NCBI GenBank assembly: GCA_002433075.1
Contig: DJHM01000056.1
Coordinates: forward strand, 1 to 37,090
Source of the DNA: Latescibacteria bacterium UBA6620
GTDB lineage: Bacteria > Latescibacterota > UBA2968
Reading direction: 5' to 3'
Length of the DNA: 37,090 nt
Shown piece by piece: positions 24,592 to 33,919 of the stretch. Positions within the stretch are counted from its first letter, which is position 1. Every line of letters begins with the position of its first letter. The notes beneath the pieces are model-generated. The model had not been told where the DNA came from and searched no databases. It saw only the letters and a program-made list of their open reading frames with translations. A program made the position numbers and the translations under genes.

Positions 24592-25029
24592 ATGATCAGA
24601 ATATTCACGAGTTCCGTCCTCGACCACCCAGTCGAATCCGTCTGGGCAAAGATCAGGGATTTCAACGACCTTACCGGTTGGCATCCCGCAGTCGCTACCA
24701 GTCGCATCGAGGACAATCTTCCCAGCGACCAGGTCGGGTGCATCCGAAACTTCGACCTGAAAGATGACGGTGGAAACATCCGGGAACAGCTTCTCACGCT
24801 GAGCGACCGCGAACACACGTGCACCTACTCGATTCTCGAATCCCCCATGCCCGTCGAGGACTACGTCGCCACCCTCCGGCTCGTCCCGATCACCGACGGC
24901 GACCGGACCTACATCGAATGGTCGGCCGAGTTCGACTGTCCCGCCTCGGAGGAAGCCGCAATGCGCGACCTGATCGGCGGCGGTGTCTTCCAGGGCGGAT
25001 TCGATGCGCTGAAGGAAACCCTCGGATAA
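24592..25029 (+). CDS. SRPBCC (START-like) family protein
   Basis: A 145-residue helix-grip protein of the polyketide-cyclase-2/SRPBCC type: SSVLDHPVESVWAKIRDFND at the start, LTGWHPAV, a central EQLLTLSDREHTCTYSIL, and the C-terminal helix with GGVFQGGFDALKETLG. Such proteins bind hydrophobic ligands; this subgroup has no agreed function. GGAAGGAGAG lies just ahead of the ATG. Last gene of the likely sulfatase-AsmA-SRPBCC transcript. Confidence 0.85.
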   Translation: MIRIFTSSVLDHPVESVWAKIRDFNDLTGWHPAVATSRIEDNLPSDQVGCIRNFDLKDDGGNIREQLLTLSDREHTCTYSILESPMPVEDYVATLRLVPITDGDRTYIEWSAEFDCPASEEAAMRDLIGGGVFQGGFDALKETLG

Positions 25030-25204
25030 CCCTTTCAGCACGATCAGAAAACCTGGATCGGCGCCCGGAGCACATCGCGCAGCAATAGTTGGAACCGTTT
25101 TCATTCAACACCGTTCATCCTGAGGTGTTTCACGTCTTTTCCGGTCCCATCTGAAGTGAGTGAACGGCTCTCGTAGCTGCGTCCCCATCGATTTAGGAAT
25201 CCAG

Positions 25205-25606
25205 ATGCCCCAGTCCGAGCGCATAAGAACCATCTACCTCTACCTCCTGTCCCTCATCGGAATCGTCATGGTCGTCATCGGCGGGTCCGGTTTCGTGAGT
25301 ATGGCGCTCAAAGCCTTCTTTTTTACCCAGGCAGATGACGAACGCTTTCTCTATCGCGAGATGCCTCCCAAGCCCTACGGCGTGGCGCAGGCGCAATCCC
25401 TGGGAGGCGGCGAAGGTGAAGTCGTCTTTCGAGATTCGATCCAGGCAAGACGATATCAAGAGGCACTCGACGAATACCTCGACCGGCGTGAGCGCGTCGA
25501 CCCCGCCACATCCCAGCGTCACCGAGATGCCGCCAGCAACCTCAGCTTTATCCTCATCGGGCTACCTGTCTACCTCTACCACTGGCGTCTCATCCGCCGC
25601 GACTAG
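25205..25606 (+). CDS. Small membrane protein of unknown function
   Basis: A 133-residue protein with a first hydrophobic segment at about residues 8-33 (YLYLLSLIGIVMVVIGG) and a second near the C-terminus (LSFILIGLPVYLYHW). The polar loop of about 75 residues between them is rich in charged and glutamine residues. The layout resembles DUF5671-like two-helix proteins, but I cannot name the family firmly. I use the ATG at 25205 because it opens the hydrophobic protein directly; an upstream GTG at 25160 would add 15 residues. It ends in TAG, and the sigma-factor remnant follows after 168 bases. Confidence 0.6.
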   Translation: MPQSERIRTIYLYLLSLIGIVMVVIGGSGFVSMALKAFFFTQADDERFLYREMPPKPYGVAQAQSLGGGEGEVVFRDSIQARRYQEALDEYLDRRERVDPATSQRHRDAASNLSFILIGLPVYLYHWRLIRRD

Positions 25607-25739
25607 GCCGACGCCAACTCGTAGACGCTTGCCCAGGGCTTCACAGCCTCCTCATCCCCTCCCATCCTTCCTGTCCGACAACGATGGCGCAGCGTCTGCA
25701 CCTCTCTTTTCCTTATCTCATCATCGTATCATTTTTCCG

Positions 25740-25764
25740 TGAACCTGAGCCCTCCGGCTCCGTC
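25740..25764 (+). promoter_or_regulatory. Possible ECF-sigma-type promoter ahead of the sigma-factor remnant
   Basis: TGAACC at 25740-25745 is followed after 15 bases by CGTC at 25761-25764, the general shape of ECF-dependent promoters (AAC-type -35, CGTC-type -10). It ends 10 bases before the first ATG of the sigma gene, so the transcript would be almost leaderless. The spacer contains GAGCC-CTC-CGGCTC, a small palindrome, so coincidence is possible. Confidence 0.3.
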
Positions 25765-25774
25765 ATGATTGTGT

Positions 25775-26953
25775 ATGTCGCGACGTATGAACCAAGAGGA
25801 TCGACCAAAGGCAACACCGTCTGATGAAGCACTCGTCCTTCTGGCGCGCAAGGGCGACCACCGTGCGTTTGAAGATCTGACGAGACGCTACGAACGCTCG
25901 GTATACGGAATCGCCTAGTCCATTACAGGTCGAAAGGAAGACGCACAGGACGTGTGTCAGGATGCTTTCGTGAGGGCGTTTCTTCGCCTCGAGGATCCCG
26001 CCGAACCCTCAAGATTCTCGGGGTGGATCGGAAGGATCGTGAGGAACGCATCCTACGACGCGCTTGCCCTGCGAAAACGGAATCGCGTGGACCAGGGCTG
26101 ACTGCTAGAGCGCGATCTTGCGACAGCCACCACACCCGATTTCGATGAAGCCCTAAGGCTACACCGGCTTTGGCAGGCAATTCGCCATCTCCAAGCCGCG
26201 AGATCGCGCCGTCGTTGTGCTGCACCACCTCATCGGGATGGACCTGAGTGACGTCGCAGACGTCCTTGGCATTCCGGTCGGAACCGTCAAGAGTCGGCTC
26301 TATCGATCAAGACGAGTTCTCAAAGGAAGAATGGAGGAACTGATGAGACAGGACCCGAGGATGACTTCGGACGCCCCCGTCTGGGTGGCATGGAAGGGAA
26401 AATTCTGTGGAATTCACTGCTCCAGGGTGACGATCTCGAAGGATGGACGGAGACGGAGGTACCTCTCGAGAATTCGAGTCCACCCGAGCGAGGGACCACC
26501 TGGAAACGCGAAGGCCCGGCAATCGTAGGTACCGTACCTGTAGAGACCGCGACCTCCCTAGCGACAGGTGATTCGAACTGGTCAAACTATGAGCTATCCG
26601 TCTTGCTCACCCTCGTCGAGGGATCCGACATGCAGGTACACTTCCGGAAGTCGCAGGACGGATCAGATTACTACCTTCTCGATTTCCTGCTGGGCTGGCA
26701 GGCCGTTGCGGTCAGCAAAATGAACAGGGATGCTGGTGAAGTGGAAAAAATCAGCGTCGTAAACTTCCCGTTCGAAAAAGGCCGGGAGTACAATGTCCTG
26801 ATCGTCGCCCGCGGGGAGTCTCTCACCAGTTACATCGACGGAAAGCTCGTGAATCAGGTGAGAGATGATGAATTCAAGACAGGAGGCGTGGCCCTCGGTC
26901 TATGGTGGTCGACAGTCGCCTACCGTGATCCCAGAATCAGACACTATTACTGA
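25775..26953 (+). pseudogene. ECF sigma factor with a C-terminal 3-keto-disaccharide-hydrolase-like (DUF1080) domain, broken
   Basis: From the ATGs at 25775/25787 the frame reads EALVLLARKGDHRAFEDL, TAG (25916-25918), SITGRKEDAQDVCQDAF, the sigma region 2 core, and FSGWIGRIVRNASYDAL. A TGA (26099-26101) and a one-base shift near 26200 follow. After the shift come AVVVLHHLIGMDLSDVADVL and GIPVGTVKSRLYRSRRVL, a good region 4 helix-turn-helix. Another frame change near 26390 leads to ILWNSLLQGDDLEGWTE, SNWSNYELSVLLTLVEG, VHFRKSQDGSDYYLL and YIDGKLVNQV, the pattern of DUF1080 (3-keto-disaccharide hydrolase, concanavalin-like). The DUF1080 part alone (26390-26953, 187 codons) is open but has no signal peptide or good ribosome site. 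I infer one ancestral fusion gene. Confidence 0.75.
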
Positions 26954-26981
26954 CCCACTCTACTGTGGAAACCAACAGTCG

Positions 26982-27017
26982 CCCCCACACTCCAGAACAC
27001 GAGTGCGGGGGTGTTTT
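26982..27017 (+). terminator. Intrinsic terminator after the sigma/DUF1080 remnant
   Basis: CCCCCACACTC (26982-26992) and GAGTGCGGGGG (27001-27011) form an 11-bp stem with one mismatch and an 8-base loop, followed by TGTTTTG. It closes the transcript about 30 bases after the TGA of the DUF1080 part. Confidence 0.75.
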
Positions 27018-27160
27018 GTGTGCGTCACGCGCACGACTTGCCCCCGGTTCCCTACGCACCCTACCTTGGTCTCCATGAAGGGTTTAGCCGCCGGCGCGAT
27101 CGGCGGAGAGGGCGGAACATTGTGTTTCGCCGTCGGCAAAGGTGGAGAAAGGTAGACTCC

Positions 27161-28736
27161 GTGCGGAAGCTTCGAGTCACGGTCATCGATCTGGTTGTCA
27201 AAGCACCCACCAAGTGGCTGTTCGGCCGAATCATGAACGCAAACCAGGCCAGTATCATGCCCCAGGTCGTTGCGCGATGGTGCGAGCAGGAGGGCCACGA
27301 TGTCAATTTCATCTGCTACACGGGCCCCGAGAACCTGTTCGAAGAGTTACCGCACGACTCCGACATCGTCTTCATCGGAGCGTTCACCGAAGCCGCCATC
27401 CTGGCCTACTCGATCAGCAACGTGTTCCGATCCAGGGGAGCGGTCACTGTCCTGGGAGGGCCTCACGCGCGCTGTTTCCCACAGGACGCAGTGAAGTACT
27501 TCGACTACGTCCTCGGCTTCACCGACCGCGAACTGATCCGCGACGTCCTCCAGGACTGTACGCCCAACCGACCCGAAGGGGTTTCACTCTCCGCCGGTCA
27601 GCAACCCGCCGAACTTCCTGGCGTCGAGGAACGCTGGAAGTACATCGAGCAGGTCCACGAGAAGTCGCGCTGGATCAAAGGTGTTTCACACCATCGGAAG
27701 TCTGGGTTGTCCCTACACCTGCAACTTCTGCATCGACTCTGTCGTTCCCCATCAGCCTCTCGGCCTCGACCTGATCAAGAGTGACCTGAAGTTTCTTCTG
27801 GGGAAGTTCAAGAAGCCCAATATCGGATGGCACGATCCCAACTTTGGTGTCCGGTTCGACGAATGTATGGGTGCCATAGAGGACGTGGCGCCCCCGGGCA
27901 GCTTCAATTTCTTCGCCGAAAGCAGCCTGTCCATCCTCACCGAGCCCCACCTGAAGACGATGCAGAAGAACGGCTTCAAGGCCGTGCTCCCGGGAATCGA
28001 ATCGTGGTACGGCATGGGCGACAAGTCCCGATCCGGAAAGTTGATGGGTATGGAGAAGGTTCAGAAGGTCTCCGACCACGTCAACTTGGTGCTGAGTTAC
28101 ATCCCCTACATCCAGACCAACTTCGTCGTCGGACTCGACACCGACGAAGGGCCCGATCCCTTCGAACTCACGAAGCTTTTCGTCGATCTGGCTCCGGGAG
28201 CTTTCCCGGTGGTGTCTGTGCTCCAGGCCTTCGGTCAGGCTGCCCCGCTCAATCTCGAGTACCAGAGCGCGGGGCGTGTACTCCCGTTCCCCTTCCACTT
28301 TCTGAACAACTATCACGTCATGAACGTGATGCCCAGGAACTACGAGTGGCCCGAGTTCTACGATCGGCTCCTCGACATGCAATCCTACATATTCTCGTGG
28401 CGCGCCATCCGGCGACGGCTTGTCGCCGCCAGAGGGGCACGACCCGTATGGCTCCCCCTTCTCAACGTCATCAGGGCCCGCTGTTCGGAAGGCGTTGGCA
28501 GAATCAGGCACTACACGAAGCTACGTGAACTCCTCGACACGGATCCGCAGGTCCAGCAGTTCTGGGCAGGCGAGACGACCGAGATCCCAGAATTCCTGAC
28601 GGACTGGATCAAGAAGGATATCGGGGTCTTCTGGGACTGGCTACCCGAGGGAGCGCTCTACCACGATCCCAACGCTTACCTCAAGACCTCGTCGGAGCTA
28701 CGACAGGTGGAGGACGGTGTGGCCGCATCCGGTTGA
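27161..28736 (+). pseudogene. B12-binding-domain radical SAM enzyme, split by a one-base frameshift
   Basis: The first part (GTG 27161, MRKLRVTVIDLVVKAP) is a cobalamin-binding-like Rossmann domain: MPQVVARWCEQEGHDV, DIVFIGAFTEAA, VTVLGGPHARCFPQDA. At 27672-27683 one extra base (near AAAGG) shifts the frame; the reading then continues VFHTIGSLGCPYTCNFCID, whose CPYTCNFC is the C-x3-C-x2-C cluster binding the 4Fe-4S centre. The TIM-barrel part follows to 28736. About 525 residues would result if the shift is corrected. Such enzymes methylate unactivated carbons or rearrange substrates; the product is unknown. If the shift is real, the B12 domain and the radical SAM domain would be made separately; a sequence error is also possible. 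Confidence 0.8.
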
Positions 28737-28758
28737 CGGATTCCCCTTCCGGAATAGA

Positions 28759-28790
28759 AAGGGCCGATCGCCGCATCGCGATCGGCCCTT
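28759..28790. terminator. Bidirectional terminator between convergent genes
   Basis: AAGGGCCGATCGC (28759-28771) pairs perfectly with GCGATCGGCCCTT (28778-28790), and CATTTTT follows on the + strand; the 13-bp stem is also preceded by an A-containing stretch useful for the minus strand. It lies between the radical SAM gene and the convergent GT-C-type gene. Confidence 0.88.
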
Positions 28791-28814
28791 CATTTTTCCA
28801 GGTCAGCACGTCTA

Positions 28815-31676
28815 CTACGGGCCCTCGGACACCTCGGGCAGGACAAAGGGAGCCCCGTCGACCGCCCTCCTGAATGACCTCCGAAACAGCTCGACGAATC
28901 TGACATCCAGATCGTACTCGCCGGAATAGGACAACGCGACATACAGGGATTGGTCCTCGTCGATCTCGAAATCGAACGAAGTCTGCTCAGCGAACGGTAC
29001 AGACTCCCAGAACGGCGAGATCATGGCCTCCACGACAGGCCGTTCCACCCCGCTCGGAAGTCGATCCCGTACGGGTTTTCCCGGCATCGGGAGCCAGGCG
29101 GTCGCCCTCCCCTCTCCGTTCTCAGGGCTCGAGACCTTCCCGAATACGGAAGCCACAACCGGATCCGAGAACCGGTCCACCCAGACGGCGAGCGGGACAC
29201 CCTCCAGATGCACCTTCATCGTGTAGTGGCCCTGACGTAACCCCGGCACCAGGAAGCCTTGGCGAAATGCGCTACGACCCGGTTCCAGATCGAAGCGCAT
29301 TTCGAAGACCACCTGCCGATCCTCTACAGTCGCTTCGGGATAGATCACCACGCTCGCTGGTCCGAACAGAAGATGACCGTCACGGTAGGTCACAAACTGA
29401 TGCGGAATAGCCTTGCCCTTCGTCACGACGAATCGCTTTAACGCCGTATCGGCTCCGAGTTCGAGGGGGATCGCATAGCGCGTCTCGTGGTGAGTCTTTG
29501 CCCGAACGCTGTAACGCCTTGTGACAATGTAATGGCCAGCCGGCCCGTCAGATTCCCCTGTCACCACCGTGGGAAGAGCGGTCGAGTAGACCGAAGGGGA
29601 AACGAACGGCAACGAACTCTGCCCGACAATGCCGGGGTGGACCACATCCGGTACGGCGACATACGAAGTGCCGTCCCTCCGTACCCCTCCTGGCACCTGG
29701 AACTTCCTTTTCTGGTACCCCGAATCCACGCGCGGCCGATCGTTCTCCGCGTTGAAGCGTCTCAGTGAAGGTCCGATCTGGCCGTGGAACCGAGTGGCGT
29801 AACTCGACCCGATCGACAGCGCCAGGATGGGGATGGCAACCACAACGGCGCCAAGGGTCCACTTGCGAAGGTTGCTTCCGAGCAACAACGTCAACCCAAC
29901 AGTAAGGAGCAGTAGGATCACATCACCCCAGGGTACTGCAGTGGCATATTTGAGAAGAGGAAAATGGGCGCCGAGAGGATAGGCCTGCTCGATCGAGCGA
30001 TAGATCAGGTGACCGCCCACGTAGGCGCCCTCGGTCAGCGTAAGCGCCTCCGCATTCGTGTCCCACCCGAGACAGACTGCCGTACCGATCAGGAAGACCA
30101 GCGTTGAGCTCCTGGCGAACGCGCGTTGGACAACCACGGCGAGCGGCAACAGAAGGGCCGGCAAGGCCGTCACCAGGAACCGGCTGGGAAAACAGTACCC
30201 GAACGACCAATCGATGGACAACGCATTGACAACCGCCGTCGTCGCATAGAGACCGACAACCAGAAGCGTTCTGGGGTGGCGAGTCAAAGCCATCATCCCC
30301 ACTCCAACGAGCGAGAGAAAGAAGACGGGGCTGTTGTTCAGCACCCCGACCCGAGCGTCCATCCATTGCCCAACCACGGCGATCGGAAAATCCCCGAAGT
30401 CGATGACGTCGGCTTCCCACGCGTTGCCGGGCTTGAAGGGTCCGAAGAGATCGCCGCTGTAATGTAGATGGTATACGGAATAGACGATCGTTCCTGCAGC
30501 GGCCATCGCCCCGATCCCCTTGAACAGAAACGGCCGGCGAGGATCTTCCCACACGCGTACCAGGACAAGACTGCCCAGCAGTCCAGACAGGGGCAACAAT
30601 CGTGGATGGAATAGTGGCATTGCGATGACGATCGACGTCGTGAGGAATAGCTTCACATCGGATCGGGTCGTTACCGGACTCACCATCGCCCGCAGCACGA
30701 CTAGAGAAGCAAAGGCTGCAAAGAATCCAGGGTAGATCTGGTTGGAATACAGAAAAACGAGAGGCGAAAGTCCCGCACACGTCGCCGTAATCAGCGCGGC
30801 ACCGGGTGATACGCCCGAAACAATCAGCCAATGGTACGCCACGAAAAGAACCAGAGAGGCGACGAGGGCAACGACGATTGCGCACGTCAATCGCGGGTTG
30901 TCGATGGTCAGCCCCAAGCGATAGGCGGGCGCAAGGAGAAGTCCCAGCCCAATCGGATGGGTAGGGTGTGTCACGCCATCCGGGGAGGCTGGAGCCCTGC
31001 GAGGAGCGACATTCACCAGTTCATGAAACTCGCGTATCGAGGCCGGCGAATAGTTGGAGAGATCGATGTCCCCGTCGTGCACCAGACTCTGGGTGATCAT
31101 CATGTACTGCGTCTCGTCTCCGTGCAGAAGTGTCGTCCGGGCAAAGAAAATAGCATAGCAGGTGTAGAGTATCCCGAAGCCGATCAGGACACCCAAACCC
31201 GCAGCGCGCGCACGCGCTGCGAGCCAGGACTGAACTCTCGGGTAAGAGGGATACAGAAGGAGGGTGAAACTGATGGCCCACGAAACGTGGCTGGACCACA
31301 GGACGCCCAACGGTGGAGCGATGGCTCCCATACCCGGCACCAGACTGATCAGACGCAGCAGAGCCAGCAGTCCCAGAGTCCGCGAGGTCGACTCGATTCG
31401 GGCGCAGCGATTGTGCTCTCTTGTGACCGTCCACGCGATCAAGGTCCCCAGCCACCCGGGCGCCCACTGCAGGAACGGTAACGAAGGGCGGACACCGATC
31501 ACTTCAATTCGAAACCGGAAGGCATCCTCCGCGTAGGCCAGATCCACCGCGATCACATCCAGCAGACACCAGCCGATCCACAGCAGAGTAAGCCCCCTGG
31601 GGAGCGCAGAGGTATCTCTTATTCTGGTCGAGACAGCGGAGAGACGCACTCGAAGAACAGAGTCCGGATCAGACAA
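28815..31676 (-). CDS. Large polytopic membrane protein, GT-C glycosyltransferase-like
   Basis: A 953-residue protein. The first ~600 residues hold a dozen or more hydrophobic helices; LLHGDETQYMMITQSLVHDG after the fourth or fifth helix is the GDE-x-x-Y loop of ArnT/PMT-like GT-C enzymes, which use polyprenyl-phosphate sugars on the outer face of the membrane. The last ~300 residues are soluble and beta-rich (RFDLEPGRSAFRQGFLVPGL, VHLEGVPLAVWVDRFSD), perhaps a carbohydrate-binding module. The start is a TTG at 31676 behind GGGGGAG. Acceptor and sugar are unknown. It converges with the radical SAM gene and diverges from the phosphotransferase remnant. Confidence 0.75.
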   Translation of the reverse strand: MSDPDSVLRVRLSAVSTRIRDTSALPRGLTLLWIGWCLLDVIAVDLAYAEDAFRFRIEVIGVRPSLPFLQWAPGWLGTLIAWTVTREHNRCARIESTSRTLGLLALLRLISLVPGMGAIAPPLGVLWSSHVSWAISFTLLLYPSYPRVQSWLAARARAAGLGVLIGFGILYTCYAIFFARTTLLHGDETQYMMITQSLVHDGDIDLSNYSPASIREFHELVNVAPRRAPASPDGVTHPTHPIGLGLLLAPAYRLGLTIDNPRLTCAIVVALVASLVLFVAYHWLIVSGVSPGAALITATCAGLSPLVFLYSNQIYPGFFAAFASLVVLRAMVSPVTTRSDVKLFLTTSIVIAMPLFHPRLLPLSGLLGSLVLVRVWEDPRRPFLFKGIGAMAAAGTIVYSVYHLHYSGDLFGPFKPGNAWEADVIDFGDFPIAVVGQWMDARVGVLNNSPVFFLSLVGVGMMALTRHPRTLLVVGLYATTAVVNALSIDWSFGYCFPSRFLVTALPALLLPLAVVVQRAFARSSTLVFLIGTAVCLGWDTNAEALTLTEGAYVGGHLIYRSIEQAYPLGAHFPLLKYATAVPWGDVILLLLTVGLTLLLGSNLRKWTLGAVVVAIPILALSIGSSYATRFHGQIGPSLRRFNAENDRPRVDSGYQKRKFQVPGGVRRDGTSYVAVPDVVHPGIVGQSSLPFVSPSVYSTALPTVVTGESDGPAGHYIVTRRYSVRAKTHHETRYAIPLELGADTALKRFVVTKGKAIPHQFVTYRDGHLLFGPASVVIYPEATVEDRQVVFEMRFDLEPGRSAFRQGFLVPGLRQGHYTMKVHLEGVPLAVWVDRFSDPVVASVFGKVSSPENGEGRATAWLPMPGKPVRDRLPSGVERPVVEAMISPFWESVPFAEQTSFDFEIDEDQSLYVALSYSGEYDLDVRFVELFRRSFRRAVDGAPFVLPEVSEGP

Positions 31677-31784
31677 GATGCCTGCTCCCCCACCTTAATT
31701 CACCGTTGAACTCTTCCACCGAGTCCGATCCTCCCCGTGCATCCCGATTCGTGTTCGGTGATAACTCTCTCGTAAGGAAAACGC

Positions 31785-32818
31785 ATGTCGGATAAACCGA
31801 TCTGGCCGTTGCCGGGTAGGTGGCCTGAAGGCATCCAGGCAGGACGAACGCTGAGGATCACCTGGGAGGCATCGGCAGCCTGGATCGCCATAGCACTCGA
31901 TGCTCTGCACAAGGACGTAGTCCTGCAGGAGGTCTTGATTCTCCGATCATGGTCGATTTCTGCCTGGATCGAGTGCCGCGGCAGCGAGTTTCTTTTCAAA
32001 GCCAACTGTCTGGACATCTACGACGATGCGCCAGAAATCTATCGCGCGCTCAACCGGCTTGTCCCCCACACCACCCCCGAGCTCATCGCCGATCGATGCG
32101 ACGCATCCGGCCTGTGGATGCTCTTTCACTATGCGCCGGGACGCGATGTCAAAGACGTTGGGAAACGTGCCATCCTCGGTGACATGGCGAAACTTATCGC
32201 CCAAATACAGACTGCGTGGGCTGAAGCGAGGTGGGACCGCCGTTTCGCCATTCTGGACCTTCGGGTCGGTGGGTCGGTTGGGGCATTGCGGACTCTCATC
32301 GACCGCATCGACGATCAGTATCTACCACAGGCCGCCCCGGACATAGAGATCCCGTAAGACTTTCTACGTCGCCTCGAACAATGCCTCCCAGAAGTGCAGG
32401 CGTGTGCCGACGAATTGGCCAGATCGGGATGGCCCGATGTAATTCATCACACCGACCTGCACCCAGGGAACGCAATCGTGGACGCTTCAAGACGCCTCCG
32501 GATCCTCGACTGGGATCAGGCTGCGGTCGGATTCCCGTGCGATTCGGTCATGTGGCTGGAAGTCTTCGAAGATCGGGAACCCTGGTGTCAGGACGGGGGT
32601 TCAGATACGGTTAAGACCGCTTACCTGAACACCGTTCCCTGGGGATCTCCCGACCTTCGTAGTCGCGTGTGGTCGACTGCAGCCAGGATCGATCACATCA
32701 CTTCAGCCTATCAGTCCGATCGCCAGAACCTCGCGCAGGAAAGAACCGAAGCTCGCGGGGACAATATCATACGACTGATGACGGGCTTGCTCCAGACAAT
32801 GGAATCCACCCCACGATG
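31785..32818 (+). pseudogene. APH-type phosphotransferase gene with one in-frame TAA
   Basis: The N-terminal lobe (191 codons from the ATG at 31785, after AAGGA) ends at a TAA at 32355-32357. The same frame then continues DFLRRLEQCLPEVQACADEL, and IHHTDLHPGNAIVD carries the Brenner-type H-x-D-x-x-x-x-N catalytic loop. RILDWDQAAVGFP follows, with the metal-binding Asp of the APH/choline-kinase fold, and the frame reaches a TGA at 32816-32818. Without the stop the protein would have about 343 residues, a normal APH-family size. Reading the stop as a mutated CAA gives a collinear EIPQDFLRRLEQ. Both catalytic motifs are downstream of the stop, so the truncated product would be inactive. Substrate unknown. 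Confidence 0.85.
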
Positions 32819-32881
32819 ATTCCCGTTGTTTCGTCATGCCCCTATATTGCACAATCCTGAACAACGAAAAAAGGGGACCCC

Positions 32882-33919
32882 ATGACGACCTCAGCAGAAG
32901 CGCTCGAACTCCATCGCGCCTCGCTCGTAATCGACACCCACAACGACACGATCATCAACCACATTCGATTGGACGGCCAGAGCCTGTCAAACGAGAACGA
33001 GAAAACTGCCATTCCCAAGGGCACGGTCGACTTCCTGCGAGAGCGCTACCGGGGTGATCATGCAAAGACCACCCTCCAGATCAATTTCCCAAAAATGCGT
33101 GCAGGAGGGATCGACGCCGCGTTCTTCGCCGTCGATTGCACCCTGGCCCGCAACAACTATCTCGCCTATTCGCTCGACGCCCTTGGCGCCCTCCACGCTC
33201 AAATCGAACGAGCCGGGGGGGAGGTCATCCTTGCCACTTGCGCGAAAGACATCCGCTCGGCCAGGCGCGATGGGAAGCTGGCCGTCGTCATGGTAATCGA
33301 GAACAGCGACGGCGTCGAAGGCAGCCTGAACGTCCTGCGGTGCCTTCACCACGTCGGAGTACGGTCCATCGGGCTCACCCACAACACCAGCAGCTGGGCG
33401 GCTGACGGAAACGAGGAAGCGCGGAGCCGGGGCGGCCTCACGACTTTCGGAATCTCACTGATCGAAGAAATGAACCGGCTCGGCATGCTCATCGACGTTT
33501 CCCACATCAGCGAGCATGGGTTCTGGGACGTGATCGAGACAACGGATAAACCGATCATCGCGTCCCACAGTACCTGCACCGCCGTCTGCAATCACCCTCG
33601 CAATCTCACCGACGATCAGATCAAAGCAATCGACCAGGGCGGAGGCGTCATCGGCATGACCTTCGTCCCCCGCTTCGTGGCGTCGGAGGACCCCACCCTC
33701 GAGGATTTTCTCGATCACATCGACCACGCCGTCCAACTCGTCGGCCCCCAGGTCGTCGGCATCGGCTCCGACTTCGACGGCGGCGGCCTGCTGATGCACG
33801 ACGCTACGCATTTCCCCGACATCACCCAGGGCCTGCTCGATCGCGGCTACTCCGAGGACGACATCCGTGGAATCCTCGGAGAAAACCACCTGCGCGTGTT
33901 CGAAGCCGCCTGCGGCTGA
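32882..33919 (+). CDS. Membrane-dipeptidase family (M19) zinc peptidase
   Basis: A 345-residue renal-dipeptidase-type metalloenzyme. H20 and D22 in LVIDTHNDTI, the bridging glutamate in VMVIENSDGVEG (near residue 140), histidines in MLIDVSHISEHGFWD and IIASHSTCTAVCNHPRNLTD, and the Asp in VGIGSDFDGGG form the binuclear zinc site. The family cleaves dipeptides, including those with D-amino acids or dehydro residues. AAAGGGGA precedes the ATG at 32882. No signal peptide is seen. It is intact between two genes that each carry a single nonsense codon. Confidence 0.93.
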   Translation: MTTSAEALELHRASLVIDTHNDTIINHIRLDGQSLSNENEKTAIPKGTVDFLRERYRGDHAKTTLQINFPKMRAGGIDAAFFAVDCTLARNNYLAYSLDALGALHAQIERAGGEVILATCAKDIRSARRDGKLAVVMVIENSDGVEGSLNVLRCLHHVGVRSIGLTHNTSSWAADGNEEARSRGGLTTFGISLIEEMNRLGMLIDVSHISEHGFWDVIETTDKPIIASHSTCTAVCNHPRNLTDDQIKAIDQGGGVIGMTFVPRFVASEDPTLEDFLDHIDHAVQLVGPQVVGIGSDFDGGGLLMHDATHFPDITQGLLDRGYSEDDIRGILGENHLRVFEAACG

